Shown here: positions 1-7,385 of the stretch, in pieces
How the letters are laid out: each line of letters opens with the position of its first letter
How positions within the stretch are numbered: the stretch's first letter is position 1
DNA from: an uncultured Lachnospiraceae bacterium
GTDB taxonomy: Bacteria > Bacillota > Clostridia > Lachnospirales > Lachnospiraceae
Assembly: GCA_910578885.1 (NCBI GenBank)
Contig: CAJTSH010000039.1
Location: forward strand, 1 to 27,366
Direction of reading: 5' to 3'
Length of the DNA stretch: 27,366 nucleotides
The notes under the pieces: model-generated
Databases searched by the model: none
What the model was told of the DNA's origin: nothing
The model's input: the letters and a program-made list of their open reading frames with translations, nothing else
Translations under genes and position numbers: made by a program

Positions 1-2
1 CA

Positions 3-101
3 TTCTGTTTTTATTACGGGGAAGAACTGGCGCAGAAGTTAGGATGCCATGAGGTTGATGCCACAACCATCAACCTCACGCCGGGACTACTCCGGAAGTA
101 A
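3..101 (+). CDS. 3' end of an unrecognised gene (partial)
   Basis: An open frame runs from the left window edge to a TAA at 99-101 and ends in the residues TINLTPGLLRK. Only about 32 residues are visible, with no motif I can assign. The gene-free stretch beyond it holds repeats like those at IS21-family ends, so this could be the last gene of a mobile element, but the residues do not look like a typical IstB C-terminus. It may also be a spurious frame. Confidence 0.3.
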   Translation, partial: FCFYYGEELAQKLGCHEVDATTINLTPGLLRK

Positions 102-176
102 CAGGGCAGAGAGAAACTAAAAAACAGACACAGACCGCCGACTGGAAATAAGGATCGGAAGAGGCGTGGATTTCGG

Positions 177-193
177 CTTACAAAATTTGTAAG
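177..193. repeat. 17-bp perfect palindrome
   Basis: Two 8-base arms (CTTACAAA and TTTGTAAG) flank a single central A. The arm TTACAAA resembles the core of the tandem repeats at 281-360, so this may be one more binding site for the same protein. Confidence 0.5.
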
Positions 194-211
194 ACAAAAG
201 TGACGCCCGGT

Positions 212-264
212 TTTTGTGCGCATTTTTCCCCTGTCATAAGGAGATTATAGCACAAAATGACAGG
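212..264. repeat. Two interleaved inverted repeats
   Basis: TTTTGTGC at 212-219 pairs with GCACAAAA at 250-257, and CCTGTCAT at 230-237 pairs with ATGACAGG at 257-264. The right arms share a base, so the two hairpins are nearly mutually exclusive. Neither has a T-tract typical of a terminator. Their role is unknown; they sit inside the repeat-rich stretch 177-380. Confidence 0.4.
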
Positions 265-280
265 AGGAAACGGGAAAGTT

Positions 281-380
281 GCTACAAAAGTGGAATTTCG
301 GGTACAAATTTTGAACCTCGCTTTCAAAATGTGAAACTCGGTAACAAAACGGGAACCTCGGTTTGCAATCAACCCCAATC
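281..380. repeat. Degenerate 20-bp tandem repeat, four clear units plus a partial fifth
   Basis: Units start at 281, 301, 321 and 341 and share an approximate core of ACAAAA, then a G-rich step, then AAC-TCG. The fifth unit (361-380) is weak. Similar ACAAAAGTGA and CACAAAATGA cores also occur at 194-203 and 251-260. Exact 20-bp phasing suggests sites bound on one face of the DNA. IS21-family transposons carry repeated transposase sites of about this size near their ends, which is the best match I can offer. Iteron-like replication or regulatory sites are alternatives. Confidence 0.5.
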
Positions 381-443
381 AACCTTTTGTCCGAAATAGA
401 ACAGGGGTTTACAACATCTTTAAGACCATTTGTTACAATCAGC

Positions 444-471
444 TAAAATAGAATTTAAATCTTACCGATAC
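444..471 (+). promoter_or_regulatory. Candidate sigma-28/sigma-D promoter for the 534 gene
   Basis: TAAA at 444-447 is followed after 16 bases by ACCGATAC at 464-471, close to the flagellar-type consensus TAAA-N15-GCCGATAA. The next gene has an even better copy of the same -10 box. No good sigma-70 pair is apparent here. Confidence 0.4.
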
Positions 472-533
472 ATATAGAGGGAATTCAAAATACATGGATG
501 TAATGGGATAATTCATGAAACAAGGAGGTTACT

Positions 534-983
534 ATGCAGGTTAAAACAATGGAAGGGCTGGCTGGAGCCAGAACGAATATGAATCTGGTAAATACTCCAA
601 TGAGGGTATTTAAAGAGGCGAGGCGTAAGGGCGATACGGCTACAATGGAGCGGGCAATGGGATATGTTTCTGAGTTTGCAGAGAAAGCGGAAGAATACAA
701 AACAGAGGCAGGAGAAGGAATGGAAGAAGATGCCGCAGAAGCAAAAGAGAGAGCCGAAATCGAGCTTGAAAAGATGATTGAAAAACGCAGAGAAGAGAGT
801 GAGAAATTAGAAGAAGGACTGGAGAGCGGAGATATCGGTACAGATACTGTTGAATTGAGTGAAGAAGGAAAGGCATTATTAAAGAATAGTATGGATGCTG
901 ATACCAAAGATATAGAAAATGGAAATGCTGATATCACGAAAAAGCCTGTCATGTATACAAAAACAGGCGAGGCAATCGTGTAG
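534..983 (+). CDS. Small charged helical protein of unknown function
   Basis: The product is a 149-residue soluble protein with no signal peptide or membrane segment. Residues 1-30 are mixed, with NLVNTPMRVFKEARRKGD. Residues 35-100 are almost entirely Glu, Lys, Arg and Ala and should form a long helix or coiled coil. The C-terminal third is polar and ends in KTGEAIV. A near-perfect AAGGAGG stands before the ATG, so the start is firm. The same-strand neighbour at 1112 has a similar composition and a similar candidate sigma-28 promoter, which suggests the two work together, possibly in a motility or surface regulon. I do not recognise a characterised family, and the function is unknown. Confidence 0.8.
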   Translation: MQVKTMEGLAGARTNMNLVNTPMRVFKEARRKGDTATMERAMGYVSEFAEKAEEYKTEAGEGMEEDAAEAKERAEIELEKMIEKRREESEKLEEGLESGDIGTDTVELSEEGKALLKNSMDADTKDIENGNADITKKPVMYTKTGEAIV

Positions 984-1033
984 TTTTGATACGGAAACGA
1001 CAAATAAGTTTACCGCTTACTATACTCTTGCGC

Positions 1034-1061
1034 TTATCAGATTGGCAATGAAAGCCGATAT
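1034..1061 (+). promoter_or_regulatory. Candidate sigma-28/sigma-D promoter for the 1112 gene
   Basis: GCCGATAT at 1054-1061 matches the sigma-D -10 element exactly. The -35 position, 16 bases upstream, reads TTAT instead of TAAA, so only the -10 half is strong. It lies 51 bases before the start codon. Confidence 0.45.
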
Positions 1062-1111
1062 ATAAAATAATACATATTTGTTTTGTTATAGGAAAAGAAG
1101 GGAGAATATGG

Positions 1112-2086
1112 ATGAAGATAGAGAGAAGCCAGACTATTTTTGCGGGGGAAAATACACGTACCCAGCGCAGTCAGGGACAGCAGGAAAAGCAAGATAAAAA
1201 AGGAAGCAGCGGTTCCATTTCTGCAAAGGATTTGAACATACCTCAGGATAATATCCTGCAGAAAAAGAAAGAGGCGCAGCAAAAAGCGCTTAAGGTAGTA
1301 ACAGACGCTTGGAACGGAGACAAAAAGATTGATGCGGATGTAGCTTCCAGAATGGAAAAGATAGCGGCGCTTGAGAAGGAAAGAGGGGCAGCCAAGAAAG
1401 AGATGGCCGCCTATGAGGCAGAGAAGGAGACGATCAGGGAGAGCTACGGCGTTGAAGCTGACAGTGAGGAGCAGAAAGATTTAGAGCTTCTTTTAAAACA
1501 GCGGCAAGCAAAACGGCCAGGCTCAGGAGTGACCCTAACCGAAGAAGAGGAGGAGCGGCTGAAAGAACTTGATAAGCAGGAAAGAACGGAATACCAGAGC
1601 CAGATTCTCGAGATGGATAAATCAAAAGACTATTATCGTGACGTCATAGAAGACAGTGAAAAGGAACTAAAGCTTGAGAAGGCGATTGTCCGAGGAATCG
1701 CTTTGGAACGTTTAAAGAAAGCTCCTATGGTGGGAGCTAAGAAAGAAGCGGATGCAATTTTAGAAAATGCCAATAAGGAAGTAATTGGCATGTTAATGGA
1801 TGAAGCAAAGGATCATATCGACGAAGAGCAGGAAGAGAAAGAAGAACAGGCGGAAGAAATCAAGGAAAAGGAAGAAGCCGAGGAAAAACTGCTGGAAAAA
1901 CGGAAAGGCGAGAAAGAAGAGGCCAAGGAGCGCGCCGAGGAGCTTGCGGACAGTATGCCGCTGCAGGAATTCTTGGAATTGGGACAGGCAAGAAGCGATG
2001 TGCAGAAGGAAGTACAGGATATCGTGAACAATATGAAGCTGGTTGCAGAGGATATTAAGGGCGCTATGGTGGATGACGCATTATAG
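1112..2086 (+). CDS. Large charged coiled-coil protein of unknown function
   Basis: The product is 324 residues, soluble, with no signal peptide or transmembrane segment. Residues 1-45 are Gln- and Ser-rich and probably disordered. Residues 50-130 are a helix rich in Lys, Glu and Ala. A further helix covers about 150-200, and a very acidic/basic block (repeated EEKEE and KEEAEE) spans about 230-280. The tail, about 290-324, is more hydrophobic and ends in MKLVAEDIKGAMVDDAL. The start at 1112 has AGAAGGGAG just upstream; the ATG at 1108 is in another frame. It forms a pair with the 534 gene and ends at a strong hairpin. No family is recognised; a cytoplasmic structural or scaffold role is only a guess from composition. 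Confidence 0.8.
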   Translation: MKIERSQTIFAGENTRTQRSQGQQEKQDKKGSSGSISAKDLNIPQDNILQKKKEAQQKALKVVTDAWNGDKKIDADVASRMEKIAALEKERGAAKKEMAAYEAEKETIRESYGVEADSEEQKDLELLLKQRQAKRPGSGVTLTEEEEERLKELDKQERTEYQSQILEMDKSKDYYRDVIEDSEKELKLEKAIVRGIALERLKKAPMVGAKKEADAILENANKEVIGMLMDEAKDHIDEEQEEKEEQAEEIKEKEEAEEKLLEKRKGEKEEAKERAEELADSMPLQEFLELGQARSDVQKEVQDIVNNMKLVAEDIKGAMVDDAL

Positions 2087-2111
2087 AGACAATGACGTTG
2101 GCATATGCATT

Positions 2112-2147
2112 GAAAAAGCAGTCTGGGATTGCCGGAACTGCTTTTTC
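2112..2147. terminator. Terminator between convergent genes
   Basis: An 11-bp perfect stem (GAAAAAGCAGT with ACTGCTTTTTC) closes a 14-base loop. The T-run lies in the 3' arm on the plus strand. It sits between the convergent 1112 gene and the HAD phosphatase and may serve both. Confidence 0.7.
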
Positions 2148-2167
2148 GTAAATATAGGAATTTGCTT

Positions 2168-3010
2168 CTAAAGAACTAATTCCTCAATCGCATAAGCAAC
2201 CCCGTCTTCATCATTTGAGAGACTTACAAAATCTGCAGCATCAAGCAGAACCTTTTCGGAATTGGCCATAGCTACGCCGGTTCCGGCGAGGGTTACAATA
2301 TCATAGTCATTTTCACTGTCGCCGCAGGCGAGTGTCTGCGTAAGTGGAATATGGAGGGTTTCGCATAAAAAGCGGAGCCCTTTTGCTTTGGATACGCCTG
2401 ATTTGTTTACCTCGATATTTTGGAAACCTCCTGATACGTAATGGTATTCGGGATGTGCCTGCAATAAGGCAACAACGTCCTCTCTGGCTGTAAGACCGCC
2501 GTTTCCGTCGGGTGTAAAATTCAAGGTCAGTTTCTGAATCCCAAGTTGATTGGAAGCGACATAGTCGGCAAGGTCATCTACAACGATACGGGTATCTCTG
2601 ATATAAGTGCGCAGTGATTCGGATATTTGTAATTGTTCAATCAATTCTCTGGTAGAGCGCTGCGTGTAAGCGTCTCCGTCAATAAAGGCGTCCAGATGAA
2701 TCGGATGTCCGTATAGCTGCTGCAGCAGAGCGGCGCCGTCCTTAGGGGAGATAGCATCTTCTAACAGGCAGGTTTTGTCGAAGACACGGTAAATTCCGGC
2801 TCCGTTTGAGGTGATGGCATAGTCAATACCGATTTCTTTCAAGACAGAAAGCGGAAGCCCCACGTAGGGACGTCCGGTGGAGATTACTACAGTAATGCCG
2901 CAGTCAACGGCATATTTTAATACTTCCCTGTTTCTTTCGGATATCTGGCTTTTCGTATTGTATAAAGTGCCGTCTAAGTCGAGGGCGATCAGTTTGATTT
3001 TATGATTCAT
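2168..3010 (-). CDS. Cof-type HAD-family phosphatase
   Basis: This 280-residue cytosolic hydrolase belongs to the Cof/YidA-like (IIB) branch of the HAD superfamily, enzymes that dephosphorylate sugar phosphates and similar small molecules. Motif I is LDLDGT with D11 as nucleophile and D13 as acid/base. Motif II is ISTGRP, motif III lies near KSGVSKAKGL, and motif IV is GDSENDYD for magnesium binding. The middle part is the C2-type cap. The start at 3010 has AGGAG eight bases upstream; an in-frame start at 3055 would add 15 residues without a comparable site. It is divergent from the cellobiose phosphorylase gene, so a role in sugar-phosphate balance is possible, but the substrate cannot be read from sequence. 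Confidence 0.9.
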   Translation of the reverse strand: MNHKIKLIALDLDGTLYNTKSQISERNREVLKYAVDCGITVVISTGRPYVGLPLSVLKEIGIDYAITSNGAGIYRVFDKTCLLEDAISPKDGAALLQQLYGHPIHLDAFIDGDAYTQRSTRELIEQLQISESLRTYIRDTRIVVDDLADYVASNQLGIQKLTLNFTPDGNGGLTAREDVVALLQAHPEYHYVSGGFQNIEVNKSGVSKAKGLRFLCETLHIPLTQTLACGDSENDYDIVTLAGTGVAMANSEKVLLDAADFVSLSNDEDGVAYAIEELVL

Positions 3011-3043
3011 TCGAAAACTCCTGTTGCTTATTATGATATGGAA

Positions 3044-3072
3044 ATTATGGCACATTTTGATAGTGATGTAAA
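3044..3072 (-). promoter_or_regulatory. Sigma-70-type promoter for the HAD phosphatase
   Basis: On the minus strand TTTACA is followed, after exactly 17 bases, by CATAAT, about 35 bases upstream of the start codon. Confidence 0.6.
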
Positions 3073-3171
3073 GTATGTTTGTACATGCCGCGGGGTTTTT
3101 GTATCACAAGATTCAGACATCAAAAGCGTCCTTGGCGCTTGCCCTATGCCGGATATCGCTATTACACTCTT

Positions 3172-3249
3172 TTGCTGTCCAAATCAAGCAATAATATACA
3201 AATTATGCCACGCTTGGCACTACAGTTCTTAGCAAAACCCCCGTATAAT
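3172..3249 (+). promoter_or_regulatory. Promoter region of the GH94 gene
   Basis: TTGCTG at 3172-3177 and TATACA at 3195-3200 are separated by 17 bases. A second, perfect -10 box TATAAT at 3244-3249 has no convincing -35 partner, as would suit activator-dependent start. I saw no clear operator palindrome and no riboswitch fold between 3073 and 3305. Confidence 0.45.
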
Positions 3250-3305
3250 AAGAACATAACCTAGAGGACATGGAAGCCTTAAATAAAAATTAGGGGGAAA
3301 TACAG

Positions 3306-5702
3306 ATGAAATATGGACATTTTGACAATGAAAAACGTGAATATGTCATTGACCGCGTAGATTTACCGACCTCATGGACCAATTATCTTGGCGTGAAGGA
3401 TATGTGTGTGGTAGTGAATCATACGGCAGGCGGATATATGTTCTATAAGACGCCGGAGTATCACAGAGTAACCAGATTCCGCGCGAATTCAATACCAATG
3501 GATCGTCCGGGACACTATGTATATGTAAGAGATACAGAGGATGGCGATTACTGGAGTATCTCATGGCAGCCGGTGGCGAAGTCATTAGATGAGGCAAAAT
3601 ATACCTGCCGTCATGGAATGAGCTATACCACCTATGAGTGTGATTATAAGGGAATCGAAGCGTCCCAGACCTTAATCGTACCCAAGGATGATACGGTGGA
3701 ATTGTGGGATGTGAAATTGAAAAATAATACAGATAAGGTGCGCACCCTGCAGGTGTTCTCCTATTTGGAGTTCTCGTTCCATCATATCATGATTGATAAC
3801 CAGAATTTCCAGATGAGCCTTTATTGTGCAGGTTCTTCTTACGAGGACGGAATTATTGAGCATGATTTATTCTATGAAGAGTTTGGATACCAGTATTTTA
3901 CTGCAAACTTTGAGCCGGACGGATATGACTGCTTAAGAGATAAATTTATCGGACTTTACCATACCGAAGACAATCCGGTAGCGGTGGAAAAGGGTGGATG
4001 CAGCGGTTCCACGGAGCTTGGCAACAATCATTGCGGAAGCTTGATGAAGAATGTCACCTTGCAGCCGGGAGAAGAAATCCGTCTCGTATTTATGCTTGGC
4101 GAGGGCAATCGGGATGCGGGAAAAGAAATGCGTAAAAAGTATTCCGATCTGGCGAATGTAGACAATGCTTACAGAGAGTTAAAAGACTATTGGGATAATA
4201 AATTTGCAAAGTTACAGATTCATACGCCGAATGAGGGAATGAACACGCTCATCAATACGTGGAATCTTTATCAGTCCGAAGTAAATGTCATGTTCTCGCG
4301 CTTTGCTTCCTTCATTGAAGTGGGAGGAAGAGTCGGACTTGGCTACCGGGATACGGCACAGGATGCCATGACGATTCCGCATTCCAATCCGGAAAAATGC
4401 CGCCAGAGAATCGTGGAGCTGCTTCGCGGACTGACGAAAGCCGGATATGGACTTCATCTGTTCCAGCCGGAATGGTTTGAGCCAAAGACGGGAGAGGAGA
4501 AGAAACCGTTTAAATCACCGACGGTCATTCCGAGCAACGAAGGCAACAACATGGTTCACGGGATTGAGGATGCATGTTCCGATGATGCACTTTGGCTGGT
4601 GGCTTCTATTGTAGAATACGTAAAGGAAACCGGTGAGTATAGCTTTTTCGACGAAGTCATCACCTATGCGGACGGCGGCGAAGGTACGGTATATGAGCAC
4701 ATGATGCGCATTTTGGATTTCTCCGCAGAGCAGGTAGGAGAATCCGGAATCTGTAAGGGACTTCGCGCAGACTGGAACGACTGCTTGAATTTAGGCGGCG
4801 GAGAAAGTGCGATGGTAAGCTTTTTGCATTACTGGGCAATCAGTAATTTCCTCGAGGCAGCAAAATATCTGGGCAGAACTGCGGATGTGGAGAAATATAC
4901 TACAATGCAGGAGACGGTCAAAAAGGTCTGCGACGAGAAATTATGGGATGAAGAGTGGTTCATCCGCGGCGTTACCAAGAACGGCAAGAAGATTGGAACG
5001 ATGCAGGATGCGGAAGGCAAGATTCATCTGGAATCCAACGCATGGGCAGTGCTTTCGGGCGCATCATCCTACGAGAAGGGAATTAAGGCGCTGGACAACG
5101 TAGATAAATACCTCTATACGCCATATGGAATTATGTTAAATGCACCAAGCTATACAGTGCCGGATGATGACATCGGATTTGTGACCAGAGTATATCCGGG
5201 CTTAAAAGAGAACGGGGCAATCTTCTCCCATCCGAATCCTTGGGTATGGGCTGCAGAATGTGTACTTGGACGCGGAGATAAGGCAATGAAGTTCTACGAT
5301 GCGTTATGCCCGTATTATCAGAACGATAAGATAGAAATCCGTGAGGCAGAGCCATATTCATATTGCCAGTTTATTATGGGCAAGGATCATACGGGATACG
5401 GAAGGGCGCGCCATCCGTTTATGACCGGAAGCGGCGGCTGGGCGTATTTCTCGGTAACCAGATATATGCTGGGAATCCGTCCTCAGTTCGAGGAACTGGT
5501 GATTGATCCATGCGTTCCGGCAGATTGGAAGGAGTTTGAAGTGAGCCGGATCTGGCGTGATGCGTCCTTTAAGATTCAGGTGAAAAATCCGGACGGAGTT
5601 ATGAAAGGCGTGAAGGAAATCTATCTTGACGGTAAGCAGGTAGATAAGATTCCGGTGCAGCAGGCAGGCACAGAGCATGAAGTAACCGTAGTGATGGGCT
5701 AG
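3306..5702 (+). CDS. GH94 family phosphorylase, probably cellobiose phosphorylase
   Basis: This 798-residue cytosolic enzyme would split a beta-linked glucose disaccharide with inorganic phosphate to give alpha-glucose 1-phosphate and glucose, saving ATP. The N-terminal beta-sandwich covers about residues 10-270. A helical linker leads into the (alpha/alpha)6 barrel, about 310-710, and a short beta domain ends the chain. The DWND motif at 489-492 holds the catalytic acid. MTGSGGW at 706-712 matches the phosphate-binding loop. The length suits cellobiose phosphorylase and is too short for cellodextrin phosphorylase. Cellobionate or another glucobiose phosphorylase cannot be ruled out. There is no signal peptide. 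The start follows TTAGGGGGAAAT. The mutase gene follows after 19 bases, so G1P would be passed directly to it. Confidence 0.9.
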   Translation: MKYGHFDNEKREYVIDRVDLPTSWTNYLGVKDMCVVVNHTAGGYMFYKTPEYHRVTRFRANSIPMDRPGHYVYVRDTEDGDYWSISWQPVAKSLDEAKYTCRHGMSYTTYECDYKGIEASQTLIVPKDDTVELWDVKLKNNTDKVRTLQVFSYLEFSFHHIMIDNQNFQMSLYCAGSSYEDGIIEHDLFYEEFGYQYFTANFEPDGYDCLRDKFIGLYHTEDNPVAVEKGGCSGSTELGNNHCGSLMKNVTLQPGEEIRLVFMLGEGNRDAGKEMRKKYSDLANVDNAYRELKDYWDNKFAKLQIHTPNEGMNTLINTWNLYQSEVNVMFSRFASFIEVGGRVGLGYRDTAQDAMTIPHSNPEKCRQRIVELLRGLTKAGYGLHLFQPEWFEPKTGEEKKPFKSPTVIPSNEGNNMVHGIEDACSDDALWLVASIVEYVKETGEYSFFDEVITYADGGEGTVYEHMMRILDFSAEQVGESGICKGLRADWNDCLNLGGGESAMVSFLHYWAISNFLEAAKYLGRTADVEKYTTMQETVKKVCDEKLWDEEWFIRGVTKNGKKIGTMQDAEGKIHLESNAWAVLSGASSYEKGIKALDNVDKYLYTPYGIMLNAPSYTVPDDDIGFVTRVYPGLKENGAIFSHPNPWVWAAECVLGRGDKAMKFYDALCPYYQNDKIEIREAEPYSYCQFIMGKDHTGYGRARHPFMTGSGGWAYFSVTRYMLGIRPQFEELVIDPCVPADWKEFEVSRIWRDASFKIQVKNPDGVMKGVKEIYLDGKQVDKIPVQQAGTEHEVTVVMG

Positions 5703-5721
5703 GAAGAAAGGAAGGATAGCG

Positions 5722-7137
5722 ATGATTAAATTTGGAACCGGCGGTTGGAGAGCCATTATTGGAGATGAGTTTACAAAAGCTAATATACAGCTTTTAGCAC
5801 AAGGGCTGGTAAATAAAATGAAAAGCGAAGGCGTGTCGGAAAACGGTATCGTCATGGGATACGACAGAAGATTCCTTTCAAAAGAAGCTATGCAGTGGGC
5901 GGCGCAGGTGTTTGCGGCAGCACATATCAAGGCATATCTGATTAACAAGTCCTCACCGACGCCGTTGATCATGTATTATGTTATGAAGCATGACTTCCCA
6001 TATGGAATGATGGTAACGGCAAGCCATAACCCCGCAATTTATAATGGCGTCAAAGTATTTACTGCAGGCGGCAGGGATGCGGATGAGATACAGACCAAAG
6101 ATATTGAGGACTATATTTCTGATATCGAAGAGAGTCAGGTTATGTCCGTAGAATATGAAGACGGAAAGGCGGCAGGTTACATTGAAGAAATTTATCCGCT
6201 GAACGAATATCTGGACAATATCATTGCGTCTGTAAATATGGAAGCAATCCGCGGCGCCGGTTTGAAGGTAGCGTTAGATCCGATGTACGGTGTGAGCGAA
6301 ACATCCTTAAAGACGATACTTCTGACCGCTAGGTGCGAGGTGGATACAATTCATGACCGCCATGATACGCTGTTTGGCGGAAAGCTTCCGGCTCCGACAG
6401 CATCCACGCTTCATACTCTGCAGAATTATGTATTGGAGAAAAAGTGTGATATCGGTATTGCGACGGACGGTGACGCAGACCGTATCGGCGTTATTGATGA
6501 CAAGGGAAATTTCCTGCATCCAAATGATATTCTGGTGCTGCTGTATTATTACCTTGTAAAATTCAAGGGCTGGCATGGTCCGGTGGTAAGAAACATTGCA
6601 ACCACACACATGCTTGATAAAGTTGCCAAGGAATTCGGTGAGAGCTGCTATGAGGTTCCGGTTGGATTCAAATATATTTCCGCCAAAATGCAGGAGACCG
6701 GGGCAATCATCGGAGGAGAGTCCTCGGGTGGTCTGACCGTGCACGGTCATATCAACGGAAAGGATGGCATCTATGCGGCTGCGCTGTTAATTGAGATGAT
6801 TGCGGTGACAGGTAAAAAGCTGTCTGAAATTATGGAGGATATCCATACGGAGTGCGGCAGCATCCATATGGAAGAAAGGGATTACAAATTCTCACAGGAG
6901 AAGAAGGAGCAGGTATTCCGCGTCCTCATGGAAGAAAAGCAGCTTCCCAAGCTTCCTTCTGAGATTGACCATGTATCCTATCTGGACGGAAGCAAGGTAT
7001 ATTTCGCAAACGGCGGCTGGGTCATTGCAAGATTTTCCGGTACAGAGCCATTGATTCGTATTTTCTGTGAGATGCCTACAGTGGAAGAGGCGGAAGAAAT
7101 CTGTAAAATTTATGAAACATTTTTAGACTTAAAATAA
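5722..7137 (+). CDS. Alpha-D-phosphohexomutase (phosphoglucomutase/phosphomannomutase)
   Basis: This 471-residue cytosolic enzyme interconverts hexose 1- and 6-phosphates; next to GH94 its likely job is glucose 1-phosphate to glucose 6-phosphate. All four family loops are present: phosphoserine loop TASHNP with S101, metal loop DGDADR with D249, D251 and D253, sugar-recognition loop GGESSGG, and C-terminal phosphate-binding loop FSGTEPLIR. The N-terminus FGTGGWRAIIG is also characteristic. The length is typical for the family. The start has AGGAAGG upstream and follows the phosphorylase stop by 19 bases, so the two form one transcript. Specificity between glucose and mannose cannot be settled from the motif set. 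Confidence 0.93.
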   Translation: MIKFGTGGWRAIIGDEFTKANIQLLAQGLVNKMKSEGVSENGIVMGYDRRFLSKEAMQWAAQVFAAAHIKAYLINKSSPTPLIMYYVMKHDFPYGMMVTASHNPAIYNGVKVFTAGGRDADEIQTKDIEDYISDIEESQVMSVEYEDGKAAGYIEEIYPLNEYLDNIIASVNMEAIRGAGLKVALDPMYGVSETSLKTILLTARCEVDTIHDRHDTLFGGKLPAPTASTLHTLQNYVLEKKCDIGIATDGDADRIGVIDDKGNFLHPNDILVLLYYYLVKFKGWHGPVVRNIATTHMLDKVAKEFGESCYEVPVGFKYISAKMQETGAIIGGESSGGLTVHGHINGKDGIYAAALLIEMIAVTGKKLSEIMEDIHTECGSIHMEERDYKFSQEKKEQVFRVLMEEKQLPKLPSEIDHVSYLDGSKVYFANGGWVIARFSGTEPLIRIFCEMPTVEEAEEICKIYETFLDLK

Positions 7138-7168
7138 AAAGATAATTCGATATACAATAGAATAGCCG

Positions 7169-7307
7169 GGCGCCGGTCCGGCAGGATAAACACACATCCA
7201 CATTACCTTATCACGAAATTTTAGAAAAGTTCCTCAAGCTTATTCGTAAAATAATGAAAGTGATTCAAATATTATCGTGTTTATCCTGCCGGGCCGGTGC
7301 CTTTTTT
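7169..7307 (+). terminator. Terminator with a 25-bp stem and an 83-base loop
   Basis: Bases 7169-7193 pair with 7277-7301 without a gap (two G-U pairs), and six T residues follow at 7302-7307. This is intrinsic-terminator architecture, ending the GH94-mutase transcript before the sensor kinase gene. The stem and loop are far larger than needed for termination, so a structured RNA or small mobile palindrome is possible. Confidence 0.7.
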
Positions 7308-7385
7308 CGTGGGATTGTGCGAGGAATGAGCATATGATAAAATAACATTAGATATTACGTTGCGAAGGCATTACGGAGGAAACAA

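Noticed and set aside
281..380. CRISPR array
   Set aside because: The 20-bp units are directly adjacent with no spacers, are degenerate, and no cas genes are near.
485..1003. Minus-strand open frame of 172 codons
   Set aside because: It is the exact antisense of the 534 gene. Its Ser- and Phe-rich composition comes from the Glu/Lys-rich sense strand, and no ribosome site supports it.
3002..3264. Two plus-strand frames in the divergent promoter region
   Set aside because: They overlap promoter elements of both flanking genes, lack ribosome sites and encode no recognisable protein.
3073..3305. Riboswitch or T-box leader before GH94
   Set aside because: The stretch is long enough, but I saw no conserved T-box sequence, no terminator-antiterminator pair and only very short stems.
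5358..5972. Minus-strand open frame of 204 codons across the GH94-mutase junction
   Set aside because: It is antisense to two clear genes, has no recognisable motif and no ribosome site.
6307..6750. Minus-strand open frame of 147 codons
   Set aside because: It lies fully inside the mutase gene, whose catalytic motifs are intact on the other strand.
7169..7307. Insertion element with terminal inverted repeats
   Set aside because: No clear flanking target duplication was seen, and the T-run after the right arm fits a terminator better. It is kept only as an alternative.
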